A model generated the notes under the pieces. The model ran no database searches. It worked only from the letters and a program-made list of their open reading frames with translations, and was not told the origin of the DNA. From Seison nebaliae (lineage: Eukaryota > Rotifera > Pararotatoria > Seisonacea > Seisonidae): DNA of 64,000 bases. Position numbers and translations under genes: made by a program. Positions 1 through 12,855 of this stretch are shown in pieces (the stretch's first letter is position 1; the number at the start of each line of letters is the position of its first letter). Where the stretch lies: assembly GCA_023231475.1 (NCBI GenBank), contig JALJEE010002539.1:1-64000 (forward strand). Reading direction: 5' to 3'.

Positions 1-1195
1 ACGGCTAGTCCGTAAAAGTTGCAGAGGAACGTTACCTCTACTAATTCTTCTAAAATTCTTCATTTCTTCCTGTCGTATGTCTAAAACGAAATTTCTCTTT
101 TATTTTTTGGACGCGTCCAAAGCGTTTGATTGGATTTCGGTGGTTCATTGTATAAGTACGTAACTACGTAATTAGGGAATAGATGAGTATTCTCTTGGTT
201 TCATAAGTGAAATTTTCACAAACGCTTATGGTGTTATTAAACATAAATCGATATCTTCGTCATTCTTCAAGATTAATAAAGGAGTTCGACAAGGATCAAT
301 TCTCGCTCCTTGGATTTTTAGAAGAATCATTGATGAAGTTCTTGTAGATGGCAACACTAACTTCTCTTTTAAAGTTGGTAATGAGAATTTTCCATCAGTC
401 TTTGCATATGCGGATGACATTCTTATTTGCTGTAATAACGTGAAACAATGTAAAGAACGAATTGAATTTATTAGTTCCACGAGAAATCGAAAATCTTAAC
501 AGACATTTCTCTTCCTTCCATGGATGGGGATATGAAAAAATTCGTTGAGAAGAACGTAATTTTTTTGGGCATGACAATTGATAATAAGAAGAAGAGTTCA
601 GCGACGACCGTGAAATTAGATGTAAGTTTCTTAGATCTTTTTATTCGTTTCATCATCGTTGCAAATATTTCTCGATTGAATTGAAGATCAACTTATTCTT
701 CACTTACTGTTGCGATTTTTATGGACTAGCCGTTTATTTGTCCAACACTAAAAAGTCCTTGCTATCTCTCGATCGCACATATAATAGAGTAATTAGAATG
801 CTTCTCGGTTGTTGTAAGCCATTTAATAGGGCATTTATGTTTTCTATCTGCGGATTAAAAATCTTTCCTCTTCTCATTGTTCAAAGGTATTTGAAAATAA
901 TTCAGTCTATCGAGGAATCTGATTTATTATTTCCATCTTATTTTCAGTGTAAAAATTTTTTCAATCCGGTTGTCTTTTTTTGCTCTTACTATTCGATTGA
1001 TGTTCCTGAATCTTTCGATGACGCTCTTTACATTTCTTCTAACTTCGATATCACTTCTCATATTCCAGAATATTTAAGAGATGAAATCGTCATTGGAAGA
1101 AAACTTATCACTGATAACATGTACAGTGATCTATCTCATTTTCTTTTTAATAAATTTTATTATTTAAATTAATAAATAAATAAATAAGGATTATT
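1..1195 (+). mobile_element. Decayed non-LTR (LINE-type) retrotransposon, reverse transcriptase part
   Basis: Three reverse transcriptase motifs occur in order on the + strand: motif A as FLDASKAFD near 100-130, motif B as GVRQGSILAPWIF near 272-312, and the catalytic YADD of motif C near 408-420. They sit in different frames separated by stops, so the copy is dead. The open stretch 681-1172 holds the C-terminal part after the RT, with a DRTYNRVIRMLLGCC segment typical of the post-RT region of LINEs. The element ends in a short AAAT-type tail near 1170-1187, as many LINEs do. The 5' part lies outside the window. The clade is not assigned; a CR1/Jockey-like origin is a guess. A related fragment lies at 38.0-38.6 kb. 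Confidence 0.85.
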
Positions 1196-1646
1196 AAATT
1201 ATTAAATGTGAATAATTTAACTGTTTGAAGAAGTGAAATATGAGAATGAGATGAGGATAAATTTGACGCGCAAATAAAGAACAAAATGATGAAGGGAAAC
1301 TATTGAAATGTAAATGATATAAAAATATGATGAATTTATTTCGTGTTGTTGATGAGAAATAAGGAATACGTACTATAAATTTTTTATGAATTTAATATTG
1401 ATTAATGAAGTAAAATAATAAAAGTGATTTGAGGAAATGAAGGAGAAGAAACTGATTGTTTTTTCGTCATTTTCTTTTGTCATTTTATGGATGGTTATGA
1501 TTTGGTTATGTGAGAGTTTAAATAATTTCTCTTGGTGAAGTGAAGCTGTCAATTTGATAAGAAGTGGATAGCCAGAATGATTGGAGAGGAATGAGAAACG
1601 ATTAAGATTTTCAAATTTCCCATCTGAAAAATGAGTTTGGGATGAA

Positions 1647-2932
1647 ATGGAAAGAAAGATGAATAGCTTACCAGCCGCATATAATCATCCGATAGTGAGG
1701 AAATGGCAATGTAAATTAGTGAATAATGATTTGAGAGATATGCTCATTTATCCAATATTTCTAGTGTTCTCCTTCTTTTTCATTTTATCATTTCTATCCT
1801 TCTCTTCTAGTGAGGATGATAAAGCGAAACAGGAGATTAATGGAATGATAAATCAGTATCGTTTCGGACGAGATACAGTTATTCCATATCTCAATAATTT
1901 GATAGGAAAAGGATTGAAAAGTATCATTCTTTTTCCCGTTGTGTCACATGAAAATAAAGTTCCTTTTCCCATTTACCATTTTTCCATTTTCTTCCGTTAG
2001 TGCGATGGATTAGATATAGTGAAAACATGTGAGAAATTCTGTAAGAACATCTCTCACATTCGTCAACATTTTCCTGATCTGCTTGTCATCGTCGACGTTT
2101 GTCTCTGTGCTTACACCCACCACGGTCATTGTGCTAGTTCCATTTTGCTTTTATCCTCTTCCCAAACAAACTTAAAAAATCTTTTCTTAAATCTTTTAGT
2201 CTTGGAAGCAAACAGTGAAATCGATTATAAGTTAACGTTGATGATATTAAGTGAGTTGACCGAGTATTATGTGTTGGCTGGAGCGCAGGTATTGGCACCG
2301 TCTGGTATGATAGACGGAACGGTAAGAACGATGAAGAATCGATTGAAGAAAATGAATCAAAATAATCGAATTCCAATTCTGACATATTGCAGTAAATTCT
2401 CATCTAAATTCTACGGTCCGTTCCGGTTACTAAATTTCATTGTCCTCTTTGTCGATCTATTTTGAATATTGATAGGAATGCGGCTAATTCAGCTCCAGCA
2501 TTTGGAGATCGTTCCACTTATCAATTACCGTATGGCAGTCGAGAATTGGCTATTCGATCAACTGTTAATTTTATGACTTGAAATTCTAATTAAATTATCA
2601 ACAGAGACGAGATGTGGAAGCTGGTGCTGACATGATCATGGTGAAACCGGCTTCACACTATCTGGATGTTGTGATGAATATGAAACAACAATTTCCGGAA
2701 TATCCTCTCGCTGTGTATCAAGTAAGTGGAGAATACAGCATGATATGTACAGCCGTGGAGAATGGAATCATCGAACTTGACGATGCACTCGACGAATTGT
2801 TCACTTCGTTCAAACGAGCAGGTTATTCCTTAACACATCATTCTCTCCTCAACTCTTTTCCCGTCAGGTGCTGATATCATCATTACCTACTTTGTACCCT
2901 ATCTACTGGAACGGAATTATCAAACGAAATGA
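1647..2932 (+). CDS. ALAD: Delta-aminolevulinic acid dehydratase (porphobilinogen synthase), about 7 exons
   Basis: Condenses two 5-aminolevulinate molecules to porphobilinogen, the second step of haem synthesis, in the cytosol. Spliced by eye: exon 1 (1647-1765) gives the N-terminal HPIVRKWQ and LIYPIF motifs; exon 2 (1811-1958) gives NQYRFG and GKGLKSIILF; exon 3 from 2001 gives the zinc-site CLCAYTHHGHC with all three cysteines of zinc-dependent animal enzymes. The next exon carries APSGMIDG and SKFSSKFYGPFR, whose Lys is the first Schiff-base lysine. Near 2612-2830 MVKPAS holds the second catalytic lysine, followed by AVYQVSGEY. The last exon after the acceptor near 2868 gives GADIIITYFVPYLLE and the stop at 2930-2932. 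Both lysines are intact, so it should be active. A start at 1659 is also possible. Introns are about 40-60 nt. Confidence 0.93.
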
Positions 2933-4659
2933 AATTTAAAAAAAACGATTCGGATTCTCCCATCATCAAAACCGTTTTATTAATAAATTCCATGTTCAGA
3001 TCTTCTTTTGATGTTTTAATCTCTCTTCATCTTCGTCTCATTTCCAAGTTGAACAGTAAAATAAAACTAACGAATACCATGCCTTGTGGCATTCTTATTT
3101 TTTTCTCTAATAATCTCTAATAAACTTTAAAACTTTCTCGAAAAGTGAACAATTTTAATTTGGTAAATTAATTTCAAATTTATTTTATTACACTGACAAT
3201 GAATTAAAGATTAAGATGTTGAGAATATGAAGTTGGAATTTGAGGAAATGAAATGATAGAATTTCCATTCTGAAGAGTTATCGTGCATCAAATAAAATAT
3301 TACGTGCTTCTTTCCTATTTGGTGAAAACGAAGAGATTAAGTAGATTCTATTATAAATAATTTCACGGGAATAATTCTAGTTCGGTTGGTGACATTAGAA
3401 TTGTAATAGAAGATTAATTAATTTTCTTCCAACACCCAATCGCTATACTTTTAGTTTATTCACGAAACTCTTTGAACAAGACCACATCATCTTCATCTTC
3501 ATCTTCATCATCGTCGTCGTCGTCGTCGTCATTAACCTGTACTTAGTATCTCAATTTCCTATTCCTTCCTTAATCCGAAATTGGATACCTTTCAACTTCC
3601 TTTTATGATGCAAGTTAATAAAACAGAAATATTTCAATCAGCAACTCCATCATCTTCTCGAAGTGAGAGGCGATAGGCAAACTTTGGAAAGTGGCAGAAT
3701 GTCATTAGTTATTTAGTATCGACGCTATTAGGTTCGAGATGACGAGTTGATGGAAATAATATCTCTAATTCTTACCTAATTTCTGCTCCAAATTATAGGG
3801 ATGAATAAGAGTTCGATGTCGATAGTGATGGATGTTGTTGGTTACACAGGTCTGCACATCGACTACGTAGAGAATGGGAAGCGGTTTATAAACAGTCCAC
3901 TGCGCCAATAAACATTTCCATCTTATTTATAACACATCACTTTTGAGCATTCACTCCACTCATAGTTCGCAAATTGAGGAAAGAAAAAAACGTATAATTG
4001 ATTTTTTTCTACATCCTTTCTCTTCTTGCAAACAAAAATCGATATATCCCATTCCGTCGTCAAGTAGATTCATTCAACTACCTTATTCGAATGGCGATAC
4101 GCGAAATGAAATGTCAATTCCAAATGTTCTACCTTTCTCCTAATAATCTTTCTTTTCTTTCCATCCATTTCTCTCACATGTATTCATCACACCGATTCGG
4201 GAGATGTTCATCAATTCCAAATCTTCTTCTTTTTCCCTCTTTTATTATACAATTTTCTGATTATCTTCTTATTCCATCATATATGCAATTCATATTATGA
4301 GGTGAAACTGAAAATATTTACAAATGTTATTTTGTATCTTTTCTTCAGAGAAGTTGCGTAGGCCCATTATATTGATTGTTTCGATTGTTAGAGAATGAAT
4401 TGTTCTAATTCGTAAAATATTCGCTATCAATATTTTGGTTCTAAGCTACATCTCATTCACCAATTGTCATCAAATTGAACTTCATATGTCCAACTGAATG
4501 AATTCATGAATAAATTTCTCCTGAATTTATCATCTCATTATCACTAATTTATCATTTATTTCTCATGTAAATGTGACAATAAATTCTCATCACAAATCTC
4601 AACTTGAGCGTTAGATTCTCTTATAATAATCATTCGTACAAAAATGGCAATTGTTTAAA
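2933..4659. other. Intergenic region with microsatellite
   Basis: No gene is supportable here. The stretch holds the 3' flank of ALAD and the 3' flank of the oppositely oriented hexosaminidase, so the two genes converge. A short trinucleotide tract (ATC/TTC then GTC repeats) lies at about 3488-3532. Short open frames near 3943-4300 are AT-rich and show no family resemblance. Confidence 0.6.
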
Positions 4660-6891
4660 TTAGTTCGTTAAATAAAAACATGTGAAAATTGGGAGAATAA
4701 TTGAGCAGAAAAAATATGTCAATTTCTTCGAGTCGTTCAATAATTCCAACTTACGACTAATGGCATCGTAATTGAAATCGGGATTGGAAAGTTGTTCGCT
4801 TTTGGAAAATGCTTCATGCCTGTCACAATAACCGTTCAAAATCGGTTTCGCCGGAATTCCTCTCCTAGAGAGAAGAAAAATTAATTTATGTTATTTAATT
4901 TCCGATTCATTCAAAGGATTTATTTCAAAAAAATTTATAAATTTCTGTTAAAATAATCAAGAATTAACCTTAATAAACGACATCTCATTTCATCGAGACG
5001 ATACATGGCATTCGTTTCATCTTGAACGCTTTTTGGAGCCCACAATCTCTCCGATACACTTGAAGCGATTGGCCATGTAAATGACAGTTCGTTACTTCCG
5101 TCGATATATTCCGACCATAAACTTAATTGCCCACCTCTACAATAAATGGATCATAAACAAATGTTAACATTCAATCAGATCAATCAAGAAACAATAATGG
5201 ATAATTCTCGTCATTGAAATTCATATTCTCTCCATTATAAAACTTCTTCCATGATTGACCATATTCTACATGATCTACGTAAAATGCGGAAGAAAAAATG
5301 ATATCGTATCCTTCGTCGATCAATTCTTTGACATTCTCAATTGCATTTTCAGAACCCCAATAATTGACGATAGCAGATTTGGGAACAATATTTTTCACTT
5401 CAGGACCATCACCCCAAAAAATTACTTTTCTTTTAAATTTCTCTGCTATTTCCGTGAGATTTTTGGCGTATTGTGCGAGTAACTGATATAAACTCAAATT
5501 ATTCTTTTCCCGATAACTTGTAATTTGAGGGTTTGACTTCCTAAGTGGAAAGTGATTGATGAGAGAAATAAAATTGATGAATAACCAGCATCGAAGATAT
5601 GCCTCGTCCATACCTAAATGGATATAGGGAGTTGGGAAGAGTTGGGAGATATCTCGAATCAAATTCTCCATCACTTCGTAAGATTTCGGTACGATTGGAT
5701 TCAATGTTTCAGCTTTCCCGAACTTATCGTATATCGCCTTATTTTGACCGTTTTCATCGAAACATTTTGTCAAGATTTCTGGAAATAATTTCCCAATGGC
5801 ATCGAAATGACCAGGTGATTCGATCTCGGGAATGATTTCTATTCCACGAAGACGAGCAAATGCCACAAGATCAATAATATCTTGTTTCGTATATCGATGA
5901 TCAGGAGTATATGCTGCACTTTGATGATCTTTCAATGATGGTAGTTCTATGGGAATTGATTGATCGTCAGTTAAGTGCCAATGGAATTTATTGAATTTAT
6001 TATATTGCAATGTATCCTGAATTGGAGAATATGAAAAACATTTATTACTTATTTCTATAATTAATTATTTATAACCATTTCTTTCTTGATTAATGACATT
6101 GGTTTAAAATGTCGAACGGAATCATATAAAACACCACGATATGCATATCGTGGCTTATCTGCGATATCTATTCTGGTTTTAATAAGCAACTAATAATTAG
6201 AGAATAATTAGAGGATAATTTGGTGATAATTAATTAATTTGATAGAATTAACATGATTCAAATCATAATAAATTAATTGAGAGAAGGTCTCCAATCCTCT
6301 CAAGCAACCCCAGACATGTTTGCATCTTAATTCTGACCGAAATCCAATATTTAAGGTATCTATCGAAACAAAAGATTAAATCGAAGAAATTTCCGGAAAA
6401 TTAACATGCTTCCGTTACCGTATCGATTATATGAACATTTGTTGGACAATCGTCACTATCAATTACAATGAGTAATTTATTCAATTTCTTTAATGTCGTA
6501 TCTTTCTCTACTTTCTATTTTTTAAAGAGATTTAACGATTTGCCAATATTTAAAATGAACATCATTATTATTCCAATGTAAAGGTGAGAAAATGATCTTC
6601 TTATATCGTTCAACACCTTCCCTCATTATGTCACAGACGTTTGTCTTCTTGAAAAATTCGAAATCGAAATCCTTTTCCACTATCACCAATCGAGGTGCAT
6701 TCGCCTCACCTGTAAATGAATATGGTTTCGGCCATGGTTGTCCTGGCAGAAGTTCTTCACCCTATCGTCAGGTTTCGATGATTATTTAAATATTTAGTGA
6801 GGTAAACTTTTAGAGGTAAACGGACAGCGATCGGTCGCAGATGGCAAACGATAGTGGAGATTAAGGGAAACCAAATGAGAAGAAATTTCAT
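4660..6891 (-). CDS. Beta-N-acetylhexosaminidase (GH20), multi-exon
   Basis: Lysosomal or secreted GH20 enzyme removing terminal GlcNAc/GalNAc from glycans. Read on the minus strand: a signal-peptide exon starts at the ATG at 6891 (MKFLLIWFPLISTIVC) and joins, phase 0 across a 48-nt intron, to LPGQPWPKPYSF. Later exons give GCLRGLETFSQLI, PRYAYRGVLYDSVRHF, then 6010-5180 with KFHWHLTDDQS, PEIESPGH and the catalytic D-E pair in HLGMDE near 5605. An in-frame stretch after HLGMDEA (about 5594-5545) looks like an intron. The exon at 5145-4970 gives SLWSEYID, WPIASSVSERLW and RLDEMRCRLLR, and the last exon gives GIPAKPILNGYC. All GH20 landmarks are present. After NGYC there is an unusual tail of about 50 residues ending in a hydrophobic run. 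Orthology to the alpha or beta subunit is not resolved. Confidence 0.92.
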
Positions 6892-7435
6892 TGTTGTTCT
6901 CTGACGATTAAATGTTATCTAATTTTTCGTTAACTAACTCCAGAACTTAAGTAATGTCAACAAAAGAAAGTAAATAAATTTATCATCATGAATAATTATA
7001 AAAGTTCATTTTAAACTTAATTTCCTATTATTCCTCTTACACAACATAAAATCACAATCAATAAATCAATTGGGAAAAGAATGATTAACAAGAAATTTGA
7101 CGATTCATTCTAATCCCTTAAAATCTGCTGATTTTCTATAAAATAGTTTGGTTCTGCCAATAATCTGGTTTCAAAGTAAATTTCTGAATCTAATTTTCTG
7201 ATCCGCTAAATTTATATGAATATAAATTTAATCTTGAAATTCATAACTTATCAGATAATTATCGGAGATTTTTTTGCGATATATTTATAACGACCGGAGT
7301 TCAATTAGATAATAGGAATCTTCCAAACAATTCAGTTTTTTGATTTAAATGAAAATATTCTTTTTAATTTTTTTCTTTCACTCCACATCACAATATTTCT
7401 GATATTAATCGAATTGCACAGTTTGGAAACAACCA

Positions 7436-7471
7436 ATCAAGAACTTCTGAGCAAGTTCTAGAAGTTCTTGA
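7436..7471. promoter_or_regulatory. Perfect 13-bp inverted repeat with a TTCnnGAA heat-shock-type core
   Basis: Arms ATCAAGAACTTCT (7436-7448) and its complement (7459-7471, the outermost base pair mismatched on one reading) flank a 10-12 nt spacer. The right half contains TTCTAGAA, the TTCnnGAA core of heat-shock elements. It lies between two divergent genes, hexosaminidase (start 6891, -) and V-ATPase C (start 7859, +), where a shared promoter is expected. Function is inference. Confidence 0.3.
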
Positions 7472-7858
7472 TCAATGACAGTTATCTTTGAAAGTTTTGC
7501 ATCGAAACATTTATTTTAAAATTTAGTCATAGTATAGTATGAAATTTTTATAAATTTTAATAAATTTGAGAAGAAGATTGGAAAATAGTCATAGAAAATG
7601 TTTATAGTTCAAATCTTTCTATTGTTTTTACAATCGTTTCTTTAAAATGTTAGATATAGATTAAACGAAGAATCATGAACTGTTTGTGAGATTGAAGTCA
7701 TTCGATGATAATTGAGAGAAGTGAAGAATATTTGAATTATTCTTCTCATTCAAATCTTTAGCGACAATATCAGATATTGGTCATATGTCTTCTATAGCAA
7801 TTCATTTCCCTATACATACATACATCAAATAGAGAAATTGAATTAACTTTATTGAACA

Positions 7859-9493
7859 ATGCCCAACGAATATTGGTTGATCAGTGTCCCCGGATTGGAG
7901 AATGGGGAACGATTACCTGTATTGGAGAAAGTGAAAGGTCAAATGTCAGCGAATGCGTTAGTGAAAGAATTCGTCATTCCAAGTCCGAAAGTTTTTCTTC
8001 TGTCAATTTGAATTGTCATCAATTTGAATGTAGGTTGGCACGCTCGATGCATTAGTCGGTCATTCTGATGAATTAGTACGATTAGATTCATTCATCGATA
8101 AGTTTATTTCTATTTTTACACATCATCATTTATCTCAATAATTTTATTTAATTCTTTAAAGTTTATGTCATTCTATCTCCAACTCTCTCACCGACGTTCT
8201 CGAAATAACGACGAAAGAAGAAATGGAAGAGAATTTATTAGCTGCTGGAAATTCACTTTCCTCTTATGTCACTAAATTCACATGGAGCGCTTCCAAATAC
8301 GGTGTCCGTAACGCTATCAAAACAATGATAAATACAATTCATTTGGTTTTTAATATTCTTCTAATCGATTTTGATGGAAATTCTTTTCATTCATTTCTAT
8401 TTCGTGCATTAGCAATGCAGTCAAATTGAAGCTGATTTCAAAACGAGAATTCAACAATATAATTCATTGAGACAAGAACGTCTCGCAATTGAGAGGAAAC
8501 AGACGTTCAACTTTATTTTTTATTTCCATCACAATTTCCATTCATGTCGATAACAGCGGGACGTTAGTGGGAAGGAGTTTGAATGAAATTGTAAAGAAGG
8601 AAGATTTCGTACTCGGTTACGATTATTTAAAGACAGTTCTGGTGATTGTGCCCAAGTTAATTTTGAAGAGAAATGAAAATTTCAATTTTTCTTTAGAATT
8701 TCCGAAAAGGAATTTCTGGAGCAATATGAACATCTGGGCGAGATGGATCAAGTCGTTCCGCGAACCGCCAAACATTTGTACAACGATCAAGAGAATTCTT
8801 TATTTGCCGTCATCGTCTTCAATATCGGACATGACGATAAGAATAGTGTAACGAATTTCAAACGAGCTTGTCGAGAAAAGAAGTTGATATATATTTATAG
8901 AAAATATTTATTTATTCTTTCTCAAGATATATGATTCGAGAATATGAGTTTAATGAGAAATCACATTTAGAAGATTTGAATCGGAAATCCAAATTAGAAA
9001 ATGACATTTCAAAAGCACATGTTACATTGTATTTTTTTCATTAATCTCAAATTAGTTTTTCAGGGTCCATTAATTCGTTTCTTAAAAATGAGTTTTAGCG
9101 AATCCTTCATCAGTTGGATGCATATCAAAGCATTAAGACTATTCGTCGAATCAGTACTCAGGTTTTAATTTCAAAAATAATTTTTTTTAATTTTTTTATT
9201 TTTCAGATTTGGATTACCCGAAAATTTCGTTACTATGGTAATCGTACCAGTGAAGAATAAGAATAAGAAATGTTTAGATGTATTGAACCAATTGTTCGGT
9301 AATATCAATACTCTGCCTCATCAAACGTCAACGAATAAAGATTCGGATGTTAATTTTCATTTTCATCCACATTTTTTATTTTATATTTCAGATGATGAAA
9401 TCACTTCCCGGTTTAATGGGAAATTTGACGACGGAAGACTATTATCCGTTCATCTATCTACCACTAACGTTGGAGTACGTTCGATTGAAATAA
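7859..9493 (+). CDS. V-type proton ATPase subunit C (V1 sector)
   Basis: Subunit C links the V1 and V0 sectors and the stators of the proton pump and is shed during reversible disassembly. The start at 7859 gives [12 protein letters not shown], the classic N terminus. Exon 1 ends at 7990; a 43-nt intron leads to [14 protein letters not shown] at 8034. Further exons give [19 protein letters not shown] (8223), [61 protein letters not shown], then [18 protein letters not shown] and [18 protein letters not shown]. The last exon has [11 protein letters not shown] and the stop at 9491-9493. Order and spacing match ATP6V1C throughout, so the gene looks intact, with about nine short introns. A longer overlapping frame starting at 7852 is not the coding frame. 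Confidence 0.92.
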
Positions 9494-9906
9494 TAATCGA
9501 AAATTTTCTGCAACTTCATTTCGTTTCCATCTAGTCAGTTTCATCGAAATTTCAAAAAAGAAAAATAATTTCAATTCAAAATAATTTTAATATTTATTTG
9601 TTATCGTCTTATTTATTCATTTGATTCTCTTCTATTTATTTATTGTTTGAAATAAATTCAAATTTAATCATAAAATCTTTAATTGATCGATATGGTAATG
9701 ACGGTTTGAAAAACGTATTTTCCATTTAATAATTTCGATTGATTAAGCTTAAATTTTAATTTAAGCAAAACTGACGATAATTCTATTAAGTGCAAATAAT
9801 TAGAAAATTTTCAACATCTGTCGTTAGGGAGATGAGACGGTAAGAGAATCATCACTTATGAAGTGAAAAATTTTCAGTTGAATTTTCGATTTGACTTTTT
9901 TTGACG
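9494..9906. other. Short intergenic region
   Basis: AT-rich spacer between V-ATPase C and the coiled-coil gene. It presumably carries the terminator of the first and the promoter of the second. No other element is seen. Confidence 0.5.
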
Positions 9907-12535
9907 ATGGATGATATATGGGATCATGAGTTGAAATTGGATGATCCGGTTAGTGACTTACATTGAGGACAGAAGAGGAATTATTTCTTGTTTAGAGTCA
10001 ATCATCAGACAAAATTTCATCGGCGGAACTGGACGACGTACGAGTGAGTGAATCAATGATCAATAATTCGCCCACAGTTAATTGATCAAATTGAAGTTGA
10101 TTAGTATATGGATGAATTTCTAGGAATTATTGAATGAGAATGAACGTTTGAAACGAAGTTTGAAGGAGAAAGAGAAGGAGATTCGTCGCATGGAAAAGAA
10201 GATTTCCAATGAGAAAACCGTTCAAGGTTCATCATCTTTCCATTTCTTCATATTCATTGTAAATAATACAATGTTTCAAAGACGTCTTACGACATAATGG
10301 CGAAAGTACGATAGCAAGTGATATTGCTGCGACGAAAATAATTTCGTTATCGAAACAAATTCGAACTTTGGAATGTCAATTGACACGTCTCAAAACGGAC
10401 AATATCGAATTGAAGAATCAAATTAATAACATTTCCAGTGGACAGCGACAACCGAATAATCAGGAAATGAAAGATAAACTTGACGTTTTTTTAAGCTTTG
10501 TTGAGAAAAGGAATGAATAGAGATTTTTAGGATTTGATGAAAGAACTTTCCGATTTCAAAACGAGAATGAAAGAGAAAACTACGAAAATTGCAGAATTGA
10601 AATTGCAGAATGAAACACTGAAACAGGAGTGCATCAAATGGAAGAAGATAATCGAACGAGAAATCGGCGTGAAGGAAATGAAGGTGGTGGATTTGTTACG
10701 AGCTGATAGTAATTGGCGTGGTCGCCAACAACAAATAATTCTACTTCAAAATAAAGTTCAATTTTTGTTATAATGGAAATAAATATATAATTGTTATATG
10801 AAAATGTTATAATTTGGAAATTAAGTGCAACGAATATGAAGTGAAATTGAACTCGTTATATTCACAAATCACTGACAACAGCGATCGAACGGCGTCATCC
10901 TTCTGGAAAGGAACACCATTATCAGCTCCAATAACTTTAGGGCAACATCGAGATAACAGTCTACCCAATAACATGTCGTCGTCTCAAAGTGATGATCGAA
11001 CAATGAATGACCAATCGGCAATGGACGTCCAATATGAAGAGATTGGATCGTTGCCTAATTCAGGATTATCATCTGAAACATCTTCCGCTCGACAATCTCG
11101 AATCAATCTACCTACTCTCAGTTTGAATCGAATGAGCAAAATCTCATCAACTACCACGAACCGATTAGGTCAATCGATGATGATCGGCAATTCTCCTCAA
11201 AATCTCAACAACCAAAACAATAACAGTTATGTTTCTAGCGCTTGTTCTCCTCAACAACAACAACAATTACATCATCATCAAAAACATGTGGAATATATAA
11301 AGCGAATGGAAAAAGAGAAAAAGGAACAGATCAATGTTTGAATTTTAATTCGATTTTTATATTTCTCATTTCATATTTCCTTCGCAGAAAGCGCTAGAAG
11401 AAAGACAACAATTGTTGGAAGAGAATAAGAAACTACAACAGCGCATCGATAAAATGAGAGTTCAATTGAAGACGGTGAATACTAAGAATGAGAAAATCCG
11501 GTCTGATATGGAGAAGATGATCGAGAAGGATCGTCGTGATAATGAATTCATCGAATCTTTATTAGTTAATTATTTTCATTCATTATCTCATGACAGTCTC
11601 CTCTATATTAGGGAAGAAATAAATTATTGCAAGAGAATCTCCAAGAACAAACCAAATCAGTAATGGAAGGTGAAGATTTGTTAAAGATGAAGAACGAACA
11701 GGAAATGGCATGGAAAATGCGAGAGGAGAATATTCGACAACAGTATGAAAAGATTTTGAAGGACAAACAAACAGAAATTGATAGTTTGCGCTCGAAAGTT
11801 GATTCGGACTCGTTGAATGGAAGTGCGAGATCGAGAAAGAATTCCCAACGATTATCACGAAGTGGTGACGAGGACGATGATGATATTCCCATTCCAAATA
11901 TCATTCGACGATTTGATCAGACTCAAATCAAAAAAACATTATCGATGGACATCAACTATGCTCGACCGAAAACAGCAGTCGATCAACTTCATATTAAGCA
12001 GAACTTCCAAAGAAGTCCATCGAATGGAATCAATGCCAACAACATAATGTTAGTAAATAAATTAAGAGAAATTATTTAATATGTTTATCATAATAGAAAT
12101 CAGTTGGAATTATATAAATTGCAACGTGAAAATGAAACATTGAAATCGGAGAAGCAAGCACTTGAAGGCTTCATCACTCTCAAATCGAAAAGGAACGATG
12201 AATTATACGAACGTCTCAACGACGACGAACAAATGGAATTATGTCTCCATCTTCAGAAACGAGTGACAGAATTAGAGAATAAATTGGAGAAGAAAACCGA
12301 ACGGAAAACGAGTGGGAAGAAACGAGAAGGAACTAATGATTCTTTAACATTCACTTCTGATGATTTGACGGATAACATTTACAAGAATGAAATGGAGAAG
12401 TATAAGAACGAGTGTAGAGAATTGCAGTTACATCGAAATGAGGATCATCAACATTTCTCAGTTATTATCTCCAATCTGAAACGCATCTATCTGAAATCGA
12501 TTCACGAGTTGAAAACGAGGTATGGCGGTAAATAA
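9907..12535 (+). CDS. Coiled-coil protein, possibly CCDC13-like
   Basis: A small first exon (MDDIWDHELKLDDP) is followed by about nine exons of heptad-rich sequence: LNENERLKRSLKEKEKEI, ISLSKQIRTLECQLTRLK, then 10534-10770 with KTTKIAELKLQNETLKQEC and SNWRGRQQQIILLQNK. The WRGRxQQI motif after a long coiled coil recalls CCDC13, a centriolar-satellite and ciliary protein, which is the basis of the tentative name. The middle (10814-11340) is a Ser/Asn/Gln-rich low-complexity linker with a poly-Gln/His stretch. Coiled coil resumes from 11380 to the stop at 12533-12535. No enzymatic motif is seen. A different centrosomal or Golgi coiled-coil protein would also fit. The gene is intact as far as it can be spliced by eye. 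Confidence 0.5.
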
Positions 12536-12855
12536 AATATCTCGAATGATTCCTTATTAATTAAATTAACGAATTAAATTTGAATTGAAATATCGAAATA
12601 AAAATAAAGTTTCTCTTAAATTGTTCGAATGAAAATGGACTTAATGAATAAAATGAATAGGAAGAAAACATTAAATTTTGTTGTGTTTGAAAATTTTAAC
12701 ATAAAATCTCTGTTTTAGAACTGAGATAAAACTATAAAATTTATTCGAATCGGTCAACATCTTGGAAGAAACATTAAAACCATTAGACACAACTGCTGGA
12801 AAGTTTCAGTATAAAAATATCAGAATGATCCGAAAGATTATCACTCAATTTGAAA

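Noticed and set aside
3700-3760. Possible tRNA T-arm (GGTTCGAG)
   Set aside because: No matching acceptor stem or anticodon arm could be formed around it. No tRNA gene was found anywhere in the window.
7852-8055. 67-codon frame at the V-ATPase C start
   Set aside because: The overlapping frame from 7859 reads the conserved V-ATPase C N terminus, so this one is a shadow.
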